Positions 25,938 through 34,072 of a DNA stretch of 53,966 bases are shown in pieces; position 1 is the first letter of the stretch, and every line of letters begins with the position of its first letter. The notes beneath the pieces are model-generated. The model was not told the DNA's origin. It saw only the letters and a program-made list of their open reading frames with translations, and ran no database searches. Made by a program: the position numbers and the translations under genes. The DNA lies in contig JACAEF010000070.1 in NCBI GenBank assembly GCA_013388985.1, positions 1 to 53,966 on the forward strand, read 5' to 3'. The DNA comes from Rhodocyclaceae bacterium. GTDB lineage: Bacteria > Pseudomonadota > Gammaproteobacteria > Burkholderiales > Rhodocyclaceae.

Positions 25938-26730
25938 GTTCGCGATCCAGCTCTCGCCAGCGCTCGACTTCGCGCTTGATCGGTTCGAGCATCAGGTACT
26001 CGACGGCCAGCAGGGCAAGCACGATGGCGACGATCCAGGCCAGCGTGCCTTCCATGTCCAGATGGCTGCGCGTGACGGCGAGCGCCGCGCCGATGCCGTC
26101 GTTCGAGGACAGCAGCTCGGCCATCACGACGACCTTCCAGGACGTGCCCAGCGCATTGATCCAGGCGGGAAAGAGATATGACACCACATGCGGCAGATAG
26201 AGGTCGAACAGCTTCATCTGCCACGGCAGGCGGAAGGCGGCCGCCATGTCCCTGAGCTGATGGTCGAGGGTGCGCGTGCCCTGCAGGGCGCCGATGAACA
26301 CCACCGGAAAGCAGGCAATGAACACGGTGAACACTGGCGTGCCGTCGCCCACGCCGAACCACAACATGGCCAGCACCAGCCAGGCGATCGGCGGCATACC
26401 GAGCAGCACGGTGACGAGCGGCCGGGACATCGTCGAGGCCGTCATCGACACGCCCGCCGCCAGGCCAAGCAGGCTGCCGACGGTGATCGCCAGCAGCAGT
26501 CCGCTCAGCGCGCGTCGCAGCGAAATCAACATCTCCGACCAGGCGCCGCCACCCGACAGCAGCTCGGCCAAGCGCGAGAATGACGCCAGCGGATCGGGCA
26601 GGATCATCGGCCCGTAGACCACGCTAATTACCTCCCAAGCCGCCAACAGCAGGGCAAGGCTGGCGATCGCGCCCCAGCCGCTCCACAGATAGGCCGGAAT
26701 ACCGGCAAGCCAGCGTTTGAACAACGTCAT
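25930..26730 (-). CDS. ABC transporter permease (TauC/SsuC type)
   Basis: 266 aa with about six membrane segments. A binding-protein-dependent transport motif is present in the region SWKVVVMAELLSSNDGIGAA. The N-terminal part reads WGAIASLALLLAAWEVISVV and the first cytoplasmic loop has PDPLASFSRLAELLSGG. The ATG overlaps the stop of the binding protein gene (ATGA), and its end overlaps the ATPase start. It forms the inner-membrane pore of this importer. Confidence 0.9.
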   Translation of the reverse strand: MTLFKRWLAGIPAYLWSGWGAIASLALLLAAWEVISVVYGPMILPDPLASFSRLAELLSGGGAWSEMLISLRRALSGLLLAITVGSLLGLAAGVSMTASTMSRPLVTVLLGMPPIAWLVLAMLWFGVGDGTPVFTVFIACFPVVFIGALQGTRTLDHQLRDMAAAFRLPWQMKLFDLYLPHVVSYLFPAWINALGTSWKVVVMAELLSSNDGIGAALAVTRSHLDMEGTLAWIVAIVLALLAVEYLMLEPIKREVERWRELDREHA

Positions 26731-27725
26731 TTCAGGTAGAAATCCGCATCCGGCAGTTTTCCGCCGACGAGGTTCGGCTCCCGCGCAAGCAGCACGCCGA
26801 AAAAGAATTCAAGTTCCGGCCGCGCTTCCTGCGCCGTGACGAACGCGGCGTTATCGACGCGCACCGAATCGGCGACGCCTTCCGCGGTGAGCATCTCGAC
26901 GCGGCTGGCGACGAGCCGGCCGCATTCGTCCGCATGCTTCTCGCACCAGTCGAGCGACGCGGCATAGGCTTTCTGGAATTTCTCGATCAGCGCGGCGTTG
27001 TTCAGCGCCTTGCCGAGCACGACGATGCCCGCTTGCGGGATGCGGGCAGGCCGCTGCATGACGCGGCCCCACTCCTGTTGCAGATCGACGCTGCGATACA
27101 ACTCGGGCGCGATCACGCTGATCGGGAAGGATTTCGTCTTGCGCAAGGCCACCGACACCGCCGGCTCGGCCAGGAGCGCGTGATCGGCGCGGCGCGTGAT
27201 CATCATCTGCATCGCGTCGAGCGGCGTGCCGACGTAACGCAGCTTGAAGTCGCGCTTGATGTCCAGCCCCTGCTTCTCGGCCAGCGTCTGAAAGACGATG
27301 TCGGGCATGTCGGCGCGGAAGGGCATGACGATTTCCTTGCCCTTGAAGTCGGCCAGCGTCCTGAGATTCGGCTCGCGAGAGACCAGCCACAATACGCCCC
27401 AGGTCGAGACGTTGATGAGCTTGAGTTTCACGCCGCGGTTGTAGAGATTGGCGGCGACGTTGGTCGGCATGGCGACGAAATCCACTTCCGATTTCGCATC
27501 GAGCGTCAGCAAGCGCAGTTGATCGGGGTCTTTCCAGGGCCGGAATTCGACCACCTCGGCCATATCCTTCAACGCCCCGGATTCGACCATATGGATCAGC
27601 GGGTTCGATACCGCCGCATAGGGGCCGGCCAGGACGAGCTTCGGCAGCTTCGCCTGCGCGGGCGTGACGATGGCAAAAAAGGCGGCCGCCAGGCAGCCGC
27701 AAAACCCCAATAGTCGCTTGCTCAA
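26727..27725 (-). CDS. ABC transporter periplasmic binding protein (NMT1/TauA-like)
   Basis: 332 aa from a TTG start with GAGGTG 6 bp upstream. Signal peptide: MSKRLLGFCGCLAAAFFAIV, TPAQA. The mature part has the two-lobed NMT1/TauA look (LVLAGPYAAVSNPLIHMVES, VDFVAMPTNVAANLYNRGVK, GKEIVMPFRADMPDIVFQTL, ITRRADHALLAEPAVSVAL). Its TTG overlaps the stop of a TonB receptor gene. In this setting it probably binds the compound delivered by that receptor, which could be a haem or a metal complex, but the family as such suggests small organic sulfur or nitrogen compounds. The ligand is unknown. Confidence 0.85.
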   Translation of the reverse strand: MSKRLLGFCGCLAAAFFAIVTPAQAKLPKLVLAGPYAAVSNPLIHMVESGALKDMAEVVEFRPWKDPDQLRLLTLDAKSEVDFVAMPTNVAANLYNRGVKLKLINVSTWGVLWLVSREPNLRTLADFKGKEIVMPFRADMPDIVFQTLAEKQGLDIKRDFKLRYVGTPLDAMQMMITRRADHALLAEPAVSVALRKTKSFPISVIAPELYRSVDLQQEWGRVMQRPARIPQAGIVVLGKALNNAALIEKFQKAYAASLDWCEKHADECGRLVASRVEMLTAEGVADSVRVDNAAFVTAQEARPELEFFFGVLLAREPNLVGGKLPDADFYLK

Positions 27726-29758
27726 AATACACCTCGCCAGACGAGTTGCAGACTACGGCCCGGCGCTTCTATCTCTTGTCCCGGGACGCCCTCGGCGAGG
27801 TGTTCGTGGTATGCCTTGTCGGCAAGGTTCCTCAAGGTGATGCGCAACCATTGGTCCTTGGCATAGCGCCAGGTGGCACCCAGATCGAGCGTGCCAAAGC
27901 CGGGCGTGGTGTTCTCGGTGCCACGTGCGAACACAGTGGCGACGCGATCCTGCCGCCGCACGAAGCGAACGGTTGCATCCGCCGTCCAGCCGGCGCCGAC
28001 TTTCCCTTCCCAGCCGACGTTCAATTCGTCGGCCGGCATCTGGAAGAGCGGCTCGGCCAGATCCCTGTTCTCACCGCGCAGGCGCGAATAGCCCAGCGAC
28101 AACCATTGCTCGCGTGCGAACTGCCAACGGGTGCCGGCCTCGAAACCGGCGATGATCACCTCGCCGAGATTGACCGTCTGCTTGACCGGCAGCCCGCCTT
28201 CGGTCGCGCCGGTCGGGCGGCCGGAGATGTAGTCGCTGATCCGGTTGCGGTAGAGCGAGGCCGAATACTGGAAGGTCGGACTTGCTCCCTTGAGGCCGAG
28301 TTCGAACTGGGTGGCGATCTCCGGCTTGAGCTGCGGGTTGCCACGGTAGAAATAGCCATCACCGCGTGGCGAGGCTTCGTAACGCTCGCGCATCTCAGCC
28401 GCGCGGAAGCCGCGCGAAAGATTGATGAACGGTCGAACGAGCGGCGCAACTTCGTAGATGAGGCCGATGCTGCCTGATGTCGCACTGTCAGAACGGTCGA
28501 GGCCGGTCGTGACGCTGCCGTTGTTCATCGAGTCGGCATGGCCTTTCACGTTGTCGCGACGGAGGCCGGCCAGCACATTGAGGGGGCCGAAGCGCATGTC
28601 GTCCTGCAGGTAGAAGCCGATCGCGTCGATCCGCGCACCGGAAAAGGGATCGTTGCGCACCAGCGGCGACGTCGGGGTTGGGCTGGCGAGGTAACGCTCG
28701 GGCGACGCTTCCATCCGCCAGACATTGACACCGAACGACAGCAGATGCTGCTGATGGGCCAACCAATCAGCCCTGGCATCCACGCCATCCGTGCCGAAGG
28801 TCACGCGCGTCTTGCCGATGTCGCGCTGCAGCCGGTCGCTCCACGACTGGATGGTGCGCTCGACGTCCTGGCGATAGACGCGCACGTCGACATTCAGCGG
28901 CTTCTCTCCCGATCCCTTGCGGCTGTAGCCGATTTCGGCGAGCCGCCGCTCCTGCTCCGGTGAATGGACGATAGTGTTGCCAACGACGGCGAAGTTGGCA
29001 TGCGGCTTCTTCGAGCCCGGATACCAGACGTCCTTGTCAGTCTGCTGTTGTATCGAGACGCGCAGCTGCTGAGCGGCATCGATGCGGAAGCGGTACTGCG
29101 CGATGAGGGCATCGGAGTCGTAGCCCGTGAGGCCGACCTTCCCGGACGGCGCCCGATAATCGTCGATACGGGCAAGGGAGGCGCCGATCATCAGCGCGTG
29201 ATCGCCCTGCGAAAAATTGGCGATGCCCGTACCGCGCAGGCCTCCGCTGGCACTATCGTACGATGCGGCCGCATCGAAGGCAGTGCCCGGGGCAAACCTC
29301 GCTTGTGGCAGGATGACATTGAGCGCGCCACCGAGCGCCCCCGTACCGTAGAGCACCGAAGCCGGTCCTTTGACGACTTCGATGCGATCGGCCAGCCCCA
29401 GCGTCATGAACGAGGCGACGCTTCCTTGCGGCTGGGCGGAATTCATGCGCATACCATCGACGAGGAGCACGACGCTTTCCTTTTTCAGGCCACGAATGAC
29501 GGGGTTCTGGCCCTGCGCGCCGTCGCTGGCGACGGCAAGCCCAGGTTCTCCGCGCAATGCCTCGCCGACGTTCTGCGAGTTCCGGCGAAGGATTTGCTCG
29601 CGGTCGAGCGCGCTCGTGGCGAACGGCGTCTCCAGATCCTCGGCGGCGTAGCCCTTTGCCGTGACGGAAACGGTACCCAAGGTTTGCTCGGCGGCTACCG
29701 TCCCGGGCAACGAGATGACGGCGATCGCGGTCACCAGCACTTTCTGAACCAACTCCAT
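27722..29758 (-). CDS. TonB-dependent receptor (haem/haemoglobin-receptor type)
   Basis: 678 aa. Signal peptide (MELVQKVLVTAIAVISLPGT, VAA), TonB box TLGTVSVTAKG, plug motifs (NSQNVGEALRGEPGLAVASD, NPVIRGLKKESVVLLVDGMR, IEVVKGPASVLYGTGALGGA). In the barrel, SRGFRAAEMRERYE followed by RGNPQLKPEIATQFELG corresponds to the FRAP/NPNL region of haem receptors. It ends in a terminal Phe (SLQLVWRGVF). AAGGAG precedes the ATG. It lies 68 bp after hemP and overlaps the ABC binding protein gene. A haem or haem-protein ligand is plausible. Confidence 0.9.
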   Translation of the reverse strand: MELVQKVLVTAIAVISLPGTVAAEQTLGTVSVTAKGYAAEDLETPFATSALDREQILRRNSQNVGEALRGEPGLAVASDGAQGQNPVIRGLKKESVVLLVDGMRMNSAQPQGSVASFMTLGLADRIEVVKGPASVLYGTGALGGALNVILPQARFAPGTAFDAAASYDSASGGLRGTGIANFSQGDHALMIGASLARIDDYRAPSGKVGLTGYDSDALIAQYRFRIDAAQQLRVSIQQQTDKDVWYPGSKKPHANFAVVGNTIVHSPEQERRLAEIGYSRKGSGEKPLNVDVRVYRQDVERTIQSWSDRLQRDIGKTRVTFGTDGVDARADWLAHQQHLLSFGVNVWRMEASPERYLASPTPTSPLVRNDPFSGARIDAIGFYLQDDMRFGPLNVLAGLRRDNVKGHADSMNNGSVTTGLDRSDSATSGSIGLIYEVAPLVRPFINLSRGFRAAEMRERYEASPRGDGYFYRGNPQLKPEIATQFELGLKGASPTFQYSASLYRNRISDYISGRPTGATEGGLPVKQTVNLGEVIIAGFEAGTRWQFAREQWLSLGYSRLRGENRDLAEPLFQMPADELNVGWEGKVGAGWTADATVRFVRRQDRVATVFARGTENTTPGFGTLDLGATWRYAKDQWLRITLRNLADKAYHEHLAEGVPGQEIEAPGRSLQLVWRGVF

Positions 29759-29826
29759 AACATGCTCCTTGATGGTCTTGAGCTGGCTGGCGGCGGCTGG
29801 CTGGCTCGAACGGGTTTGAGAAGTGA

Positions 29827-29994
29827 CTATTTCGTCAGAATGAGCTTGTCCTGTCGGGTGACGCGCAGGCGGTATTCCTCGCCGCGATGCACGATGATCA
29901 CCTCGCGCGCGCGACCGAGCAGCCGCGCGCTGTCGAGCTTGGGCGGCGGTGGCGGCGGCAAGGGGGCCGGCTTGTGTTGTCGCGGCTCGTTCAT
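29827..29994 (-). CDS. hemP: HemP/HmuP haemin uptake protein, 55 aa
   Basis: A short gene found by reading downstream of exbD. The protein is MNEPRQHKPAP, a run of prolines, then LLGRAREVIIVHRGEEYRLR and VTRQDKLILTK. The end YRLRVTRQDKLILTK is the hallmark of the HemP family. Its ATG overlaps the exbD stop (ATGA) and the stop is TAG. In several beta- and alphaproteobacteria HemP/HmuP activates haem receptor genes; the next gene here is such a receptor. This is strong support that the region serves haem uptake. Confidence 0.9.
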   Translation of the reverse strand: MNEPRQHKPAPLPPPPPPKLDSARLLGRAREVIIVHRGEEYRLRVTRQDKLILTK

Positions 29995-30410
29995 CGCATC
30001 GATGGGTCGGTGACGAAGCCTATCCGGGCGAGGCCGCGGCGCGCCGCCGCCGACATCACGTGGGCGACCTTTTCGTACGGGGTCGTCCGCTCGGCACGGA
30101 TGTGCAGCTCGGGCTGCGGCTGCCGGGCCGCCGCATCGGCGAACCGCTCGTTCAAGGCAGCCTCATCGACGGGCTCACCGTTCCAATAGACGCGGCTTTG
30201 GGCATCGATCGCGAGCTGGACGTTCTCGGGCTTCGTGACATTGACTGAGGACGAGGCGCGCGGCAGATCCACCTTCACCGCATGGGTGAGGAGCGGCGCG
30301 GTGACGATGAAGATGACCAGCAGCACCAGCATCACGTCGATCAGCGGCACCATGTTGATCTCGGCGAGCGGTTCGTTGTCGTCGGCGGTGTCGAGGCTTC
30401 TGAAGATCAT
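29991..30410 (-). CDS. exbD: ExbD, TonB-system proton channel subunit
   Basis: 139 aa. One membrane segment (MVPLIDVMLVLLVIFIVTAP) contains the essential Asp of the ExbD/TolR family. The periplasmic domain follows (VDLPRASSSVNVTKPENVQL, IDAQSRVYWNGEPVDE, HIRAERTTPYEKVAHVMSAA). AAAGGA precedes the ATG, 11 bp after exbB. It works with ExbB and TonB to energise the receptors of this island. Confidence 0.92.
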   Translation of the reverse strand: MIFRSLDTADDNEPLAEINMVPLIDVMLVLLVIFIVTAPLLTHAVKVDLPRASSSVNVTKPENVQLAIDAQSRVYWNGEPVDEAALNERFADAAARQPQPELHIRAERTTPYEKVAHVMSAAARRGLARIGFVTDPSMR

Positions 30411-30421
30411 CTCACGTCCTT

Positions 30422-31213
30422 TCAGCGCACGGCCAGGCCGGGGTGCGCCGGCGGTTCGCCGACGACGCCCTGGGCACGGGCGAGCGCGACTACACGCTCG
30501 CTGGTTGCCCGCGCGTCGGCGCGCATCGGCGAGGCCTTGATACCCGTGGCGAGGAAGTTGAAGACGTCATAGGCGAAGGCGTTGAGCCGCGCCAGAGTGT
30601 TGCTGTTGGCGCGGACGAAGGCGTTGTAGGCGATGGCGGCGGGGATGGCCACGGCCAGCCCGATGCCGGTCATGATCAGCGCTTCGCCGACCGGACCGGC
30701 CACCTTGTCGAGCGTGCCCTGACCGGAAAGGCCGATGGCCACCAGCGCGTGGTAGATGCCCCAGACGGTACCGAACAGGCCGACGAAGGGCGCGCTCGAG
30801 GCGACGGTGGCGAGGAAGGTCTGGCCGAATTCCATGCGTGTCTTGTCCTCCTCGATGGCGCGCTTCAGGGCGCGCATGAGCATCTCGTCGGGCGCGCCGG
30901 CATCGATGAGATGAGCGGCGTGTTCGCGGCGGCTCAGATGCTCGATGGCGGCGAAGCCGTGGTGCAGCAGGTGCGAAAAGGGCTCCGGCGTGCCGTCGGT
31001 GCGGATCTTCGCCGCCACGGCCTCGAGGTTGGGCGCCTCCCAGAAGGCATCGAGGAAGCGCTGGCTGCGGCGGTTACTGCGATAGATGTGCACGCCCTTG
31101 GTGAGGATCAGATACCAGCTGCCGATCGAGCCGAAGAGGAGCAGCCCGAGCACGAAGCGGGCGACACCGTCGGCCTGGGCGAGAAAGTGGGCGAAACCGA
31201 GCGATTCGTTCAT
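30422..31213 (-). CDS. exbB: ExbB, TonB-system proton channel subunit
   Basis: 263 aa. It has an N-terminal membrane segment (ARFVLGLLLFGSIGSWYLIL), a cytoplasmic loop and the conserved C-terminal pair of segments (GQTFLATVASSAPFVGLFGT, VWGIYHAL; EALIMTGIGLAVAIPAAIAY). These are classical MotA/TolQ/ExbB features. AAGGAA lies before the ATG and the gene follows tonB almost directly. It is the partner of ExbD. Confidence 0.93.
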   Translation of the reverse strand: MNESLGFAHFLAQADGVARFVLGLLLFGSIGSWYLILTKGVHIYRSNRRSQRFLDAFWEAPNLEAVAAKIRTDGTPEPFSHLLHHGFAAIEHLSRREHAAHLIDAGAPDEMLMRALKRAIEEDKTRMEFGQTFLATVASSAPFVGLFGTVWGIYHALVAIGLSGQGTLDKVAGPVGEALIMTGIGLAVAIPAAIAYNAFVRANSNTLARLNAFAYDVFNFLATGIKASPMRADARATSERVVALARAQGVVGEPPAHPGLAVR

Positions 31214-31214
31214 G

Positions 31215-31853
31215 TCATTCCTTCAAGCTGAATACGATGGGCACCAGCACCCAGGCAGCCACGGCCTCGCTGCCCTGGCGGGCGGGCACGAATTTCCAGC
31301 GCCCGATGGCGGACACTGCCGCACGGTCGAGACGTTCCGAACCGGAACTCGTGCGCACTTCGACTTGCGCGGGCAAACCCGAGGCGTCGACGAAAACGCG
31401 CAGCACGACCTTGCCTTCCTCGCCCATACGCCGCGACAGCGGCGGATAGACCGGCTTGGGGTTGTCGAGGTAGTCCGCGTCGAAGCGCGGCGGGGCCACC
31501 GGCGCCGATGGCTGGGGTGGCGCCTGGGGCGCAGCGATCGGCGGCAAAGGCGGCGGTTCGACGACCCGCTCGACCTCGGGCAAGGGTGCCGGCAATGACG
31601 TCTCGGCCGCGAGCACCGGCGGAGCTGGCTCCGGCAGCGGTCGTTCCCGCCGCGCCACCGCCCTGGGCCGCGGCGGAACGATCTCCGGCGCCGGCTCTGT
31701 TTGCTGCGGTGGCGTAACGAGGCTCACCATCAGCGGCGGCAGCGGCAGCGATACCGGCACGACGTGCAGGCTTATCAACAGCGTGACCACGGCTACGTGG
31801 GCCATGGCCACGAGACCGAGCGCGAGCGGCGAGAGACGCGGCGCGTCAGTCAT
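31215..31853 (-). CDS. tonB: TonB energy transducer
   Basis: 212 aa. One N-terminal membrane segment (LALGLVAMAHVAVVTLLISL), a Pro/Glu-rich periplasmic linker (about 45-120) and a C-terminal TonB domain (NPKPVYPPLSRRMGEEGKVV, LRVFVDASGLPAQVEVRTSS, AAVSAIGRWKFVPARQG). It starts 7 bp after the bacterioferritin-like gene, so it belongs to the same transcript. Its ribosome site is weak. It would serve the three receptors in the window. Confidence 0.92.
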   Translation of the reverse strand: MTDAPRLSPLALGLVAMAHVAVVTLLISLHVVPVSLPLPPLMVSLVTPPQQTEPAPEIVPPRPRAVARRERPLPEPAPPVLAAETSLPAPLPEVERVVEPPPLPPIAAPQAPPQPSAPVAPPRFDADYLDNPKPVYPPLSRRMGEEGKVVLRVFVDASGLPAQVEVRTSSGSERLDRAAVSAIGRWKFVPARQGSEAVAAWVLVPIVFSLKE

Positions 31854-31860
31854 CGTCGAC

Positions 31861-32316
31861 TCAGTCCTGTAACCCGGCGAAAGTTTCGGTTTGGCCGGGC
31901 GTACGCAGCATCTTGTCGACTTCGTCCTTGTGTGCGATTTCCTCGACGATCATGTCGCGGGCGTACTCTTCGAGACGGACGTCACGATCCTTGACGAGTG
32001 TCAGTAGTTCCTCGTAAGCCCGGAGTGCTTCCCCTTCGTGTGCCAGCGACTCCCGTAGGATGTCGCCGATGTCGTGCTTGTGCGATTCGAGCAGCGGACC
32101 GATGCCGAGCGACGGATGTCCGCCCAGCCAGGTCACGAGGTCGCCCGCCCGGCGCGCATGTGCCAGACTCTCGTCTGCCTGCTTCTGCAGCCAATCGACG
32201 ATGGGAATCCGGTTGTAGCCGTACACCATCAGCGAGTAGTGCGTGTAGCGCACCACGCCAGCGAGCTCGAGTTCCATGATGCGGTTGAGCGTTTTCAGTA
32301 CCTTGTCCTTGTCCAT
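31861..32316 (-). CDS. Bacterioferritin-like ferritin-fold protein
   Basis: 151 aa, four-helix ferritin-like. Metal-ligand-type residues are visible in MELELAGVVRYTHYSLM, DESLAHARRAGD, HEGEALRAYEELL and DMIVEEIAHKDEVDKML, the E...ExxH pattern. AAGGAGAG precedes the ATG. The closest family is bacterioferritin; whether it binds haem cannot be decided. Role: iron storage or handling, encoded beside tonB and behind a Fur-like promoter. Its first 22 bp overlap the end of the upstream gene. Confidence 0.85.
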   Translation of the reverse strand: MDKDKVLKTLNRIMELELAGVVRYTHYSLMVYGYNRIPIVDWLQKQADESLAHARRAGDLVTWLGGHPSLGIGPLLESHKHDIGDILRESLAHEGEALRAYEELLTLVKDRDVRLEEYARDMIVEEIAHKDEVDKMLRTPGQTETFAGLQD

Positions 32317-32606
32317 CTTTCTCTCCTTGTCGTGTCGGTGATTGTCGATACGGCTGCATTCGGAGCCGGCACGGAATCGCCATGGGTTTGCCGCTCCCGG
32401 TCCTTTTCGAGGATTTCGACCAGCTCGCGCGCATGCGCACGCAGATGCTCGTCGGCCTCGGGATCGCTGGCCACCTGTTCGAGCAGCATGGCCGCGAGCC
32501 TGGCCGAGCGCGCACAGCCGGTTTCCATATGCCGTGCCAGATGGGCCAGCGCGCCGGCGACCATGCGGGCCGGCGGCTGATGATCGAAGGGGTTTGTCAG
32601 GTCCAT
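32295..32606 (-). CDS. Unrecognised 103-aa protein next to the bacterioferritin-like gene
   Basis: Starts MDLTNPFDHQPPARMVAGAL with a strong AAGGAGG site 7 bp before the ATG. It is helical and contains His and Cys (HLARHMETGCARSARLAAML), then charged helices (EADEHLRAHARELVEILEKD). No signal peptide. The end overlaps the bacterioferritin-like gene by 22 bp, so the two are translationally coupled. I do not recognise a family; a role in iron handling is inferred from position. Confidence 0.75.
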   Translation of the reverse strand: MDLTNPFDHQPPARMVAGALAHLARHMETGCARSARLAAMLLEQVASDPEADEHLRAHARELVEILEKDRERQTHGDSVPAPNAAVSTITDTTRRERWTRTRY

Positions 32607-32616
32607 CACGGCCTCC

Positions 32617-32994
32617 TTACCAGACGAAAAAAAGCGGATACCAGCTTGCTGCGACGAGGGGGACAGGAACCGCTGCAATCATTGCCGCGAGGAACTTGGC
32701 CGGCGTGTTACCACGGCTGACCAGCCCGAAGGGCGCAGGACGCTGCGTAGCGGCGGTCCCGAGCGAAGCGAGGGATGGGGCAACACCCCACAGTTTCAGC
32801 AGATGTAGGCCGAGCCAGACCGACCATAGGACGCCAGTCGCGAGCAACGCCGCGCGCAGGCCCGGCAGCCAGCCGAGCGGCGCGCCGTCGGCGCGCAAGT
32901 GGGTCGCCGTCATCATCGACAGGCCTAGGAAGAGGCCGATGCCGGTCAGGAAGGCAAGGCACGTGCTGCGAAGGATGCGGGAAAAATGAAACAT
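32617..32994 (-). CDS. Small membrane protein heading the iron operon
   Basis: 125 aa with about three hydrophobic segments (ACLAFLTGIGLFLGLSMM-like N-terminus, LRAALLATGVLWSVWLGLHL, FLAAMIAAVPVPLVAASWYP). The stretch SLASLGTAATQRPAPFGLVS in the middle looks like inserted repeat DNA, because its coding sequence is unusually rich in GAGCG/GCGAAGCGAG-like runs. It is the first gene after the Fur-like promoter at 33024-33053. The family is not recognised. Confidence 0.75.
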   Translation of the reverse strand: MFHFSRILRSTCLAFLTGIGLFLGLSMMTATHLRADGAPLGWLPGLRAALLATGVLWSVWLGLHLLKLWGVAPSLASLGTAATQRPAPFGLVSRGNTPAKFLAAMIAAVPVPLVAASWYPLFFVW

Positions 32995-33023
32995 GGTGAA
33001 CTTCCGTATCGAGAATTGTTCGC

Positions 33024-33053
33024 ATTATATATGATAACGATTCTCAATCGCAA
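33024..33053 (-). promoter_or_regulatory. Promoter with Fur-box-like site for the tonB-nnrS operon
   Basis: On the minus strand TTGCGA (33048-33053) is followed by 18 bp and TATAAT (33024-33029). The sequence at 33032-33046 matches the Fur 7-1-7 repeat TGATAATNATTATCA at 12 of 14 informative positions and covers the spacer. It lies 30 bp upstream of the first gene. Spacing downstream suggests one transcript from 32994 to 23893. Confidence 0.75.
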
Positions 33054-33223
33054 GTTTACCATTTAATCTATTTCGGTGCTGCTCCTCCAGCAGGCTCCTG
33101 AGCATCCACGCCATCTTTTCGTGGATATCCCGCCGCTGCGTCAGCAGGTCCATGGTCGGCTGGTCGTTGGCCTTCTCGGTCGCCGGGAACAGGCTGCGCA
33201 CGGTGTGGGCGGTTGTGCCTCGC
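33025..33223 (-). pseudogene. 3' remnant of a dps gene
   Basis: The minus strand encodes [52 protein letters not shown] and stops at a TAA at 33025-33027. This is the C-terminal third of a Dps ferritin-like DNA-protection protein ([13 protein letters not shown] is typical). The first ~100 residues are gone: the frame breaks exactly where the 176-bp dispersed repeat begins. The remnant overlaps the Fur-like promoter of the iron operon. Confidence 0.85.
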
Positions 33224-33391
33224 CAAACCTGGCATTGCGTTAGGTATTTGAAATCGTGCAGGATATCGTAGCCGGGCTACGACTGCGCAGACAAGGCGAA
33301 AAATGGATTCCTTGTCGCCTGTGCCTCACCGCCGACATCGCTTTGCGTCTGGGCCTGTATTTCGGCATGGGGCCCTGTTTCTGGATCAACC
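33214..33391 (+). repeat. Dispersed ~176-bp repeat, copy 2
   Basis: Same orientation and nearly the same sequence as 7104-7280, including the GTAGCCGGGCTAC palindrome. The left end replaces the 5' part of dps. The right end is followed by about 150 bp (33392-33544) in which I recognise nothing, then by broken toxin-antitoxin genes. Confidence 0.85.
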
Positions 33392-33565
33392 TGCAGGTGG
33401 AGTACGACCTGCGCACGCGATGCGCGAACTGCATGGCAAGCTCGCGCCCCAGATCCCTGGCATTTCATCCTGCCGTCGTGTGAAGGCATCGGTCCGGCAA
33501 AGCTGTCCGCTCACATGGACGGCCCTCCGTAGAAGTGGCAAGTTAAGATTGTTGCCTCTTGGTTG

Positions 33566-33735
33566 ATGGTCGAGCGCTTGGTCGCCAGTGGTCGCTATCA
33601 GAACGCCAGCGAAGTGTTGCGCGAGGGCTTGCGTCTCGTCGAGCAACGCGAGGCCGAGGACGCGATCCGTCTGGAAGCGCTGCGCGCCGCTGCCGGAGCG
33701 GGTATTGCGGATATCGAGGCAGGCCGCGTATTACG
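33566..33735 (+). pseudogene. ParD-type antitoxin fragment
   Basis: The frame encodes MVERLVASGRYQNASEVLRE, GLRLVEQREAEDAIRLEALR and AAAGAGIADIEAGR, the body of a ParD/CopG-type antitoxin. About 12-15 N-terminal residues, the DNA-binding beta strand, are missing; no proper start or ribosome site is seen. The frame then runs into parE-derived sequence out of phase, so the 3' end is also broken. Confidence 0.8.
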
Positions 33736-33980
33736 TCGAGACCGTGACACAAGCCATAGAGGCCTTGCACGACGGGCCCGACATCCTGGGGGCCAAGGCG
33801 AAGGATGATATCGCGCCCGGCATCCGCACCCTGCATGTGTCCCGGCAGGGCAGAAAAGGCCGTCACTTCGTCATATTCCGGGTTGCGCAGGGGCGCGTCA
33901 TCGAAGTCCTCCGATTACTCCACGACAGCATGGATCTGCAGAGACATTGGCCGAACGATGACGATCCGAGCGCAAGCTGA
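33727..33980 (+). pseudogene. ParE-type toxin fragment
   Basis: A different frame encodes AAYYVETVTQAIEALHDGPD, then APGIRTLHVSRQGRKGRHFV, IFRVAQGRVIEVLRLLHDSM and DLQRHW. The last parts are the core of a ParE toxin. The N-terminal ~25 residues are missing, and the fragment is joined directly to the parD fragment, which shows a deletion across the parD-parE junction. Its last codons merge with the higA fragment. Confidence 0.8.
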
Positions 33981-34072
33981 TGGAGTGCCTGAATCGCCTC
34001 GGCTATGACATCGAGATCAAGGTGAGACCGGCGAAGGAACCGATGGGGCACCTGACCCTGGCGATCGCATGA
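33962..34072 (+). pseudogene. 3' fragment of a higA-like antitoxin gene
   Basis: The last ~36 codons of higA (ERKLMECLNRLGYDIEIKV..., KEPMGHLTLAIA, TGA) match 7922-8031 almost base for base. Three units of the CTGGCAA decamer array follow (to about 34121), as after the intact gene. The helix-turn-helix part is absent. Confidence 0.85.
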
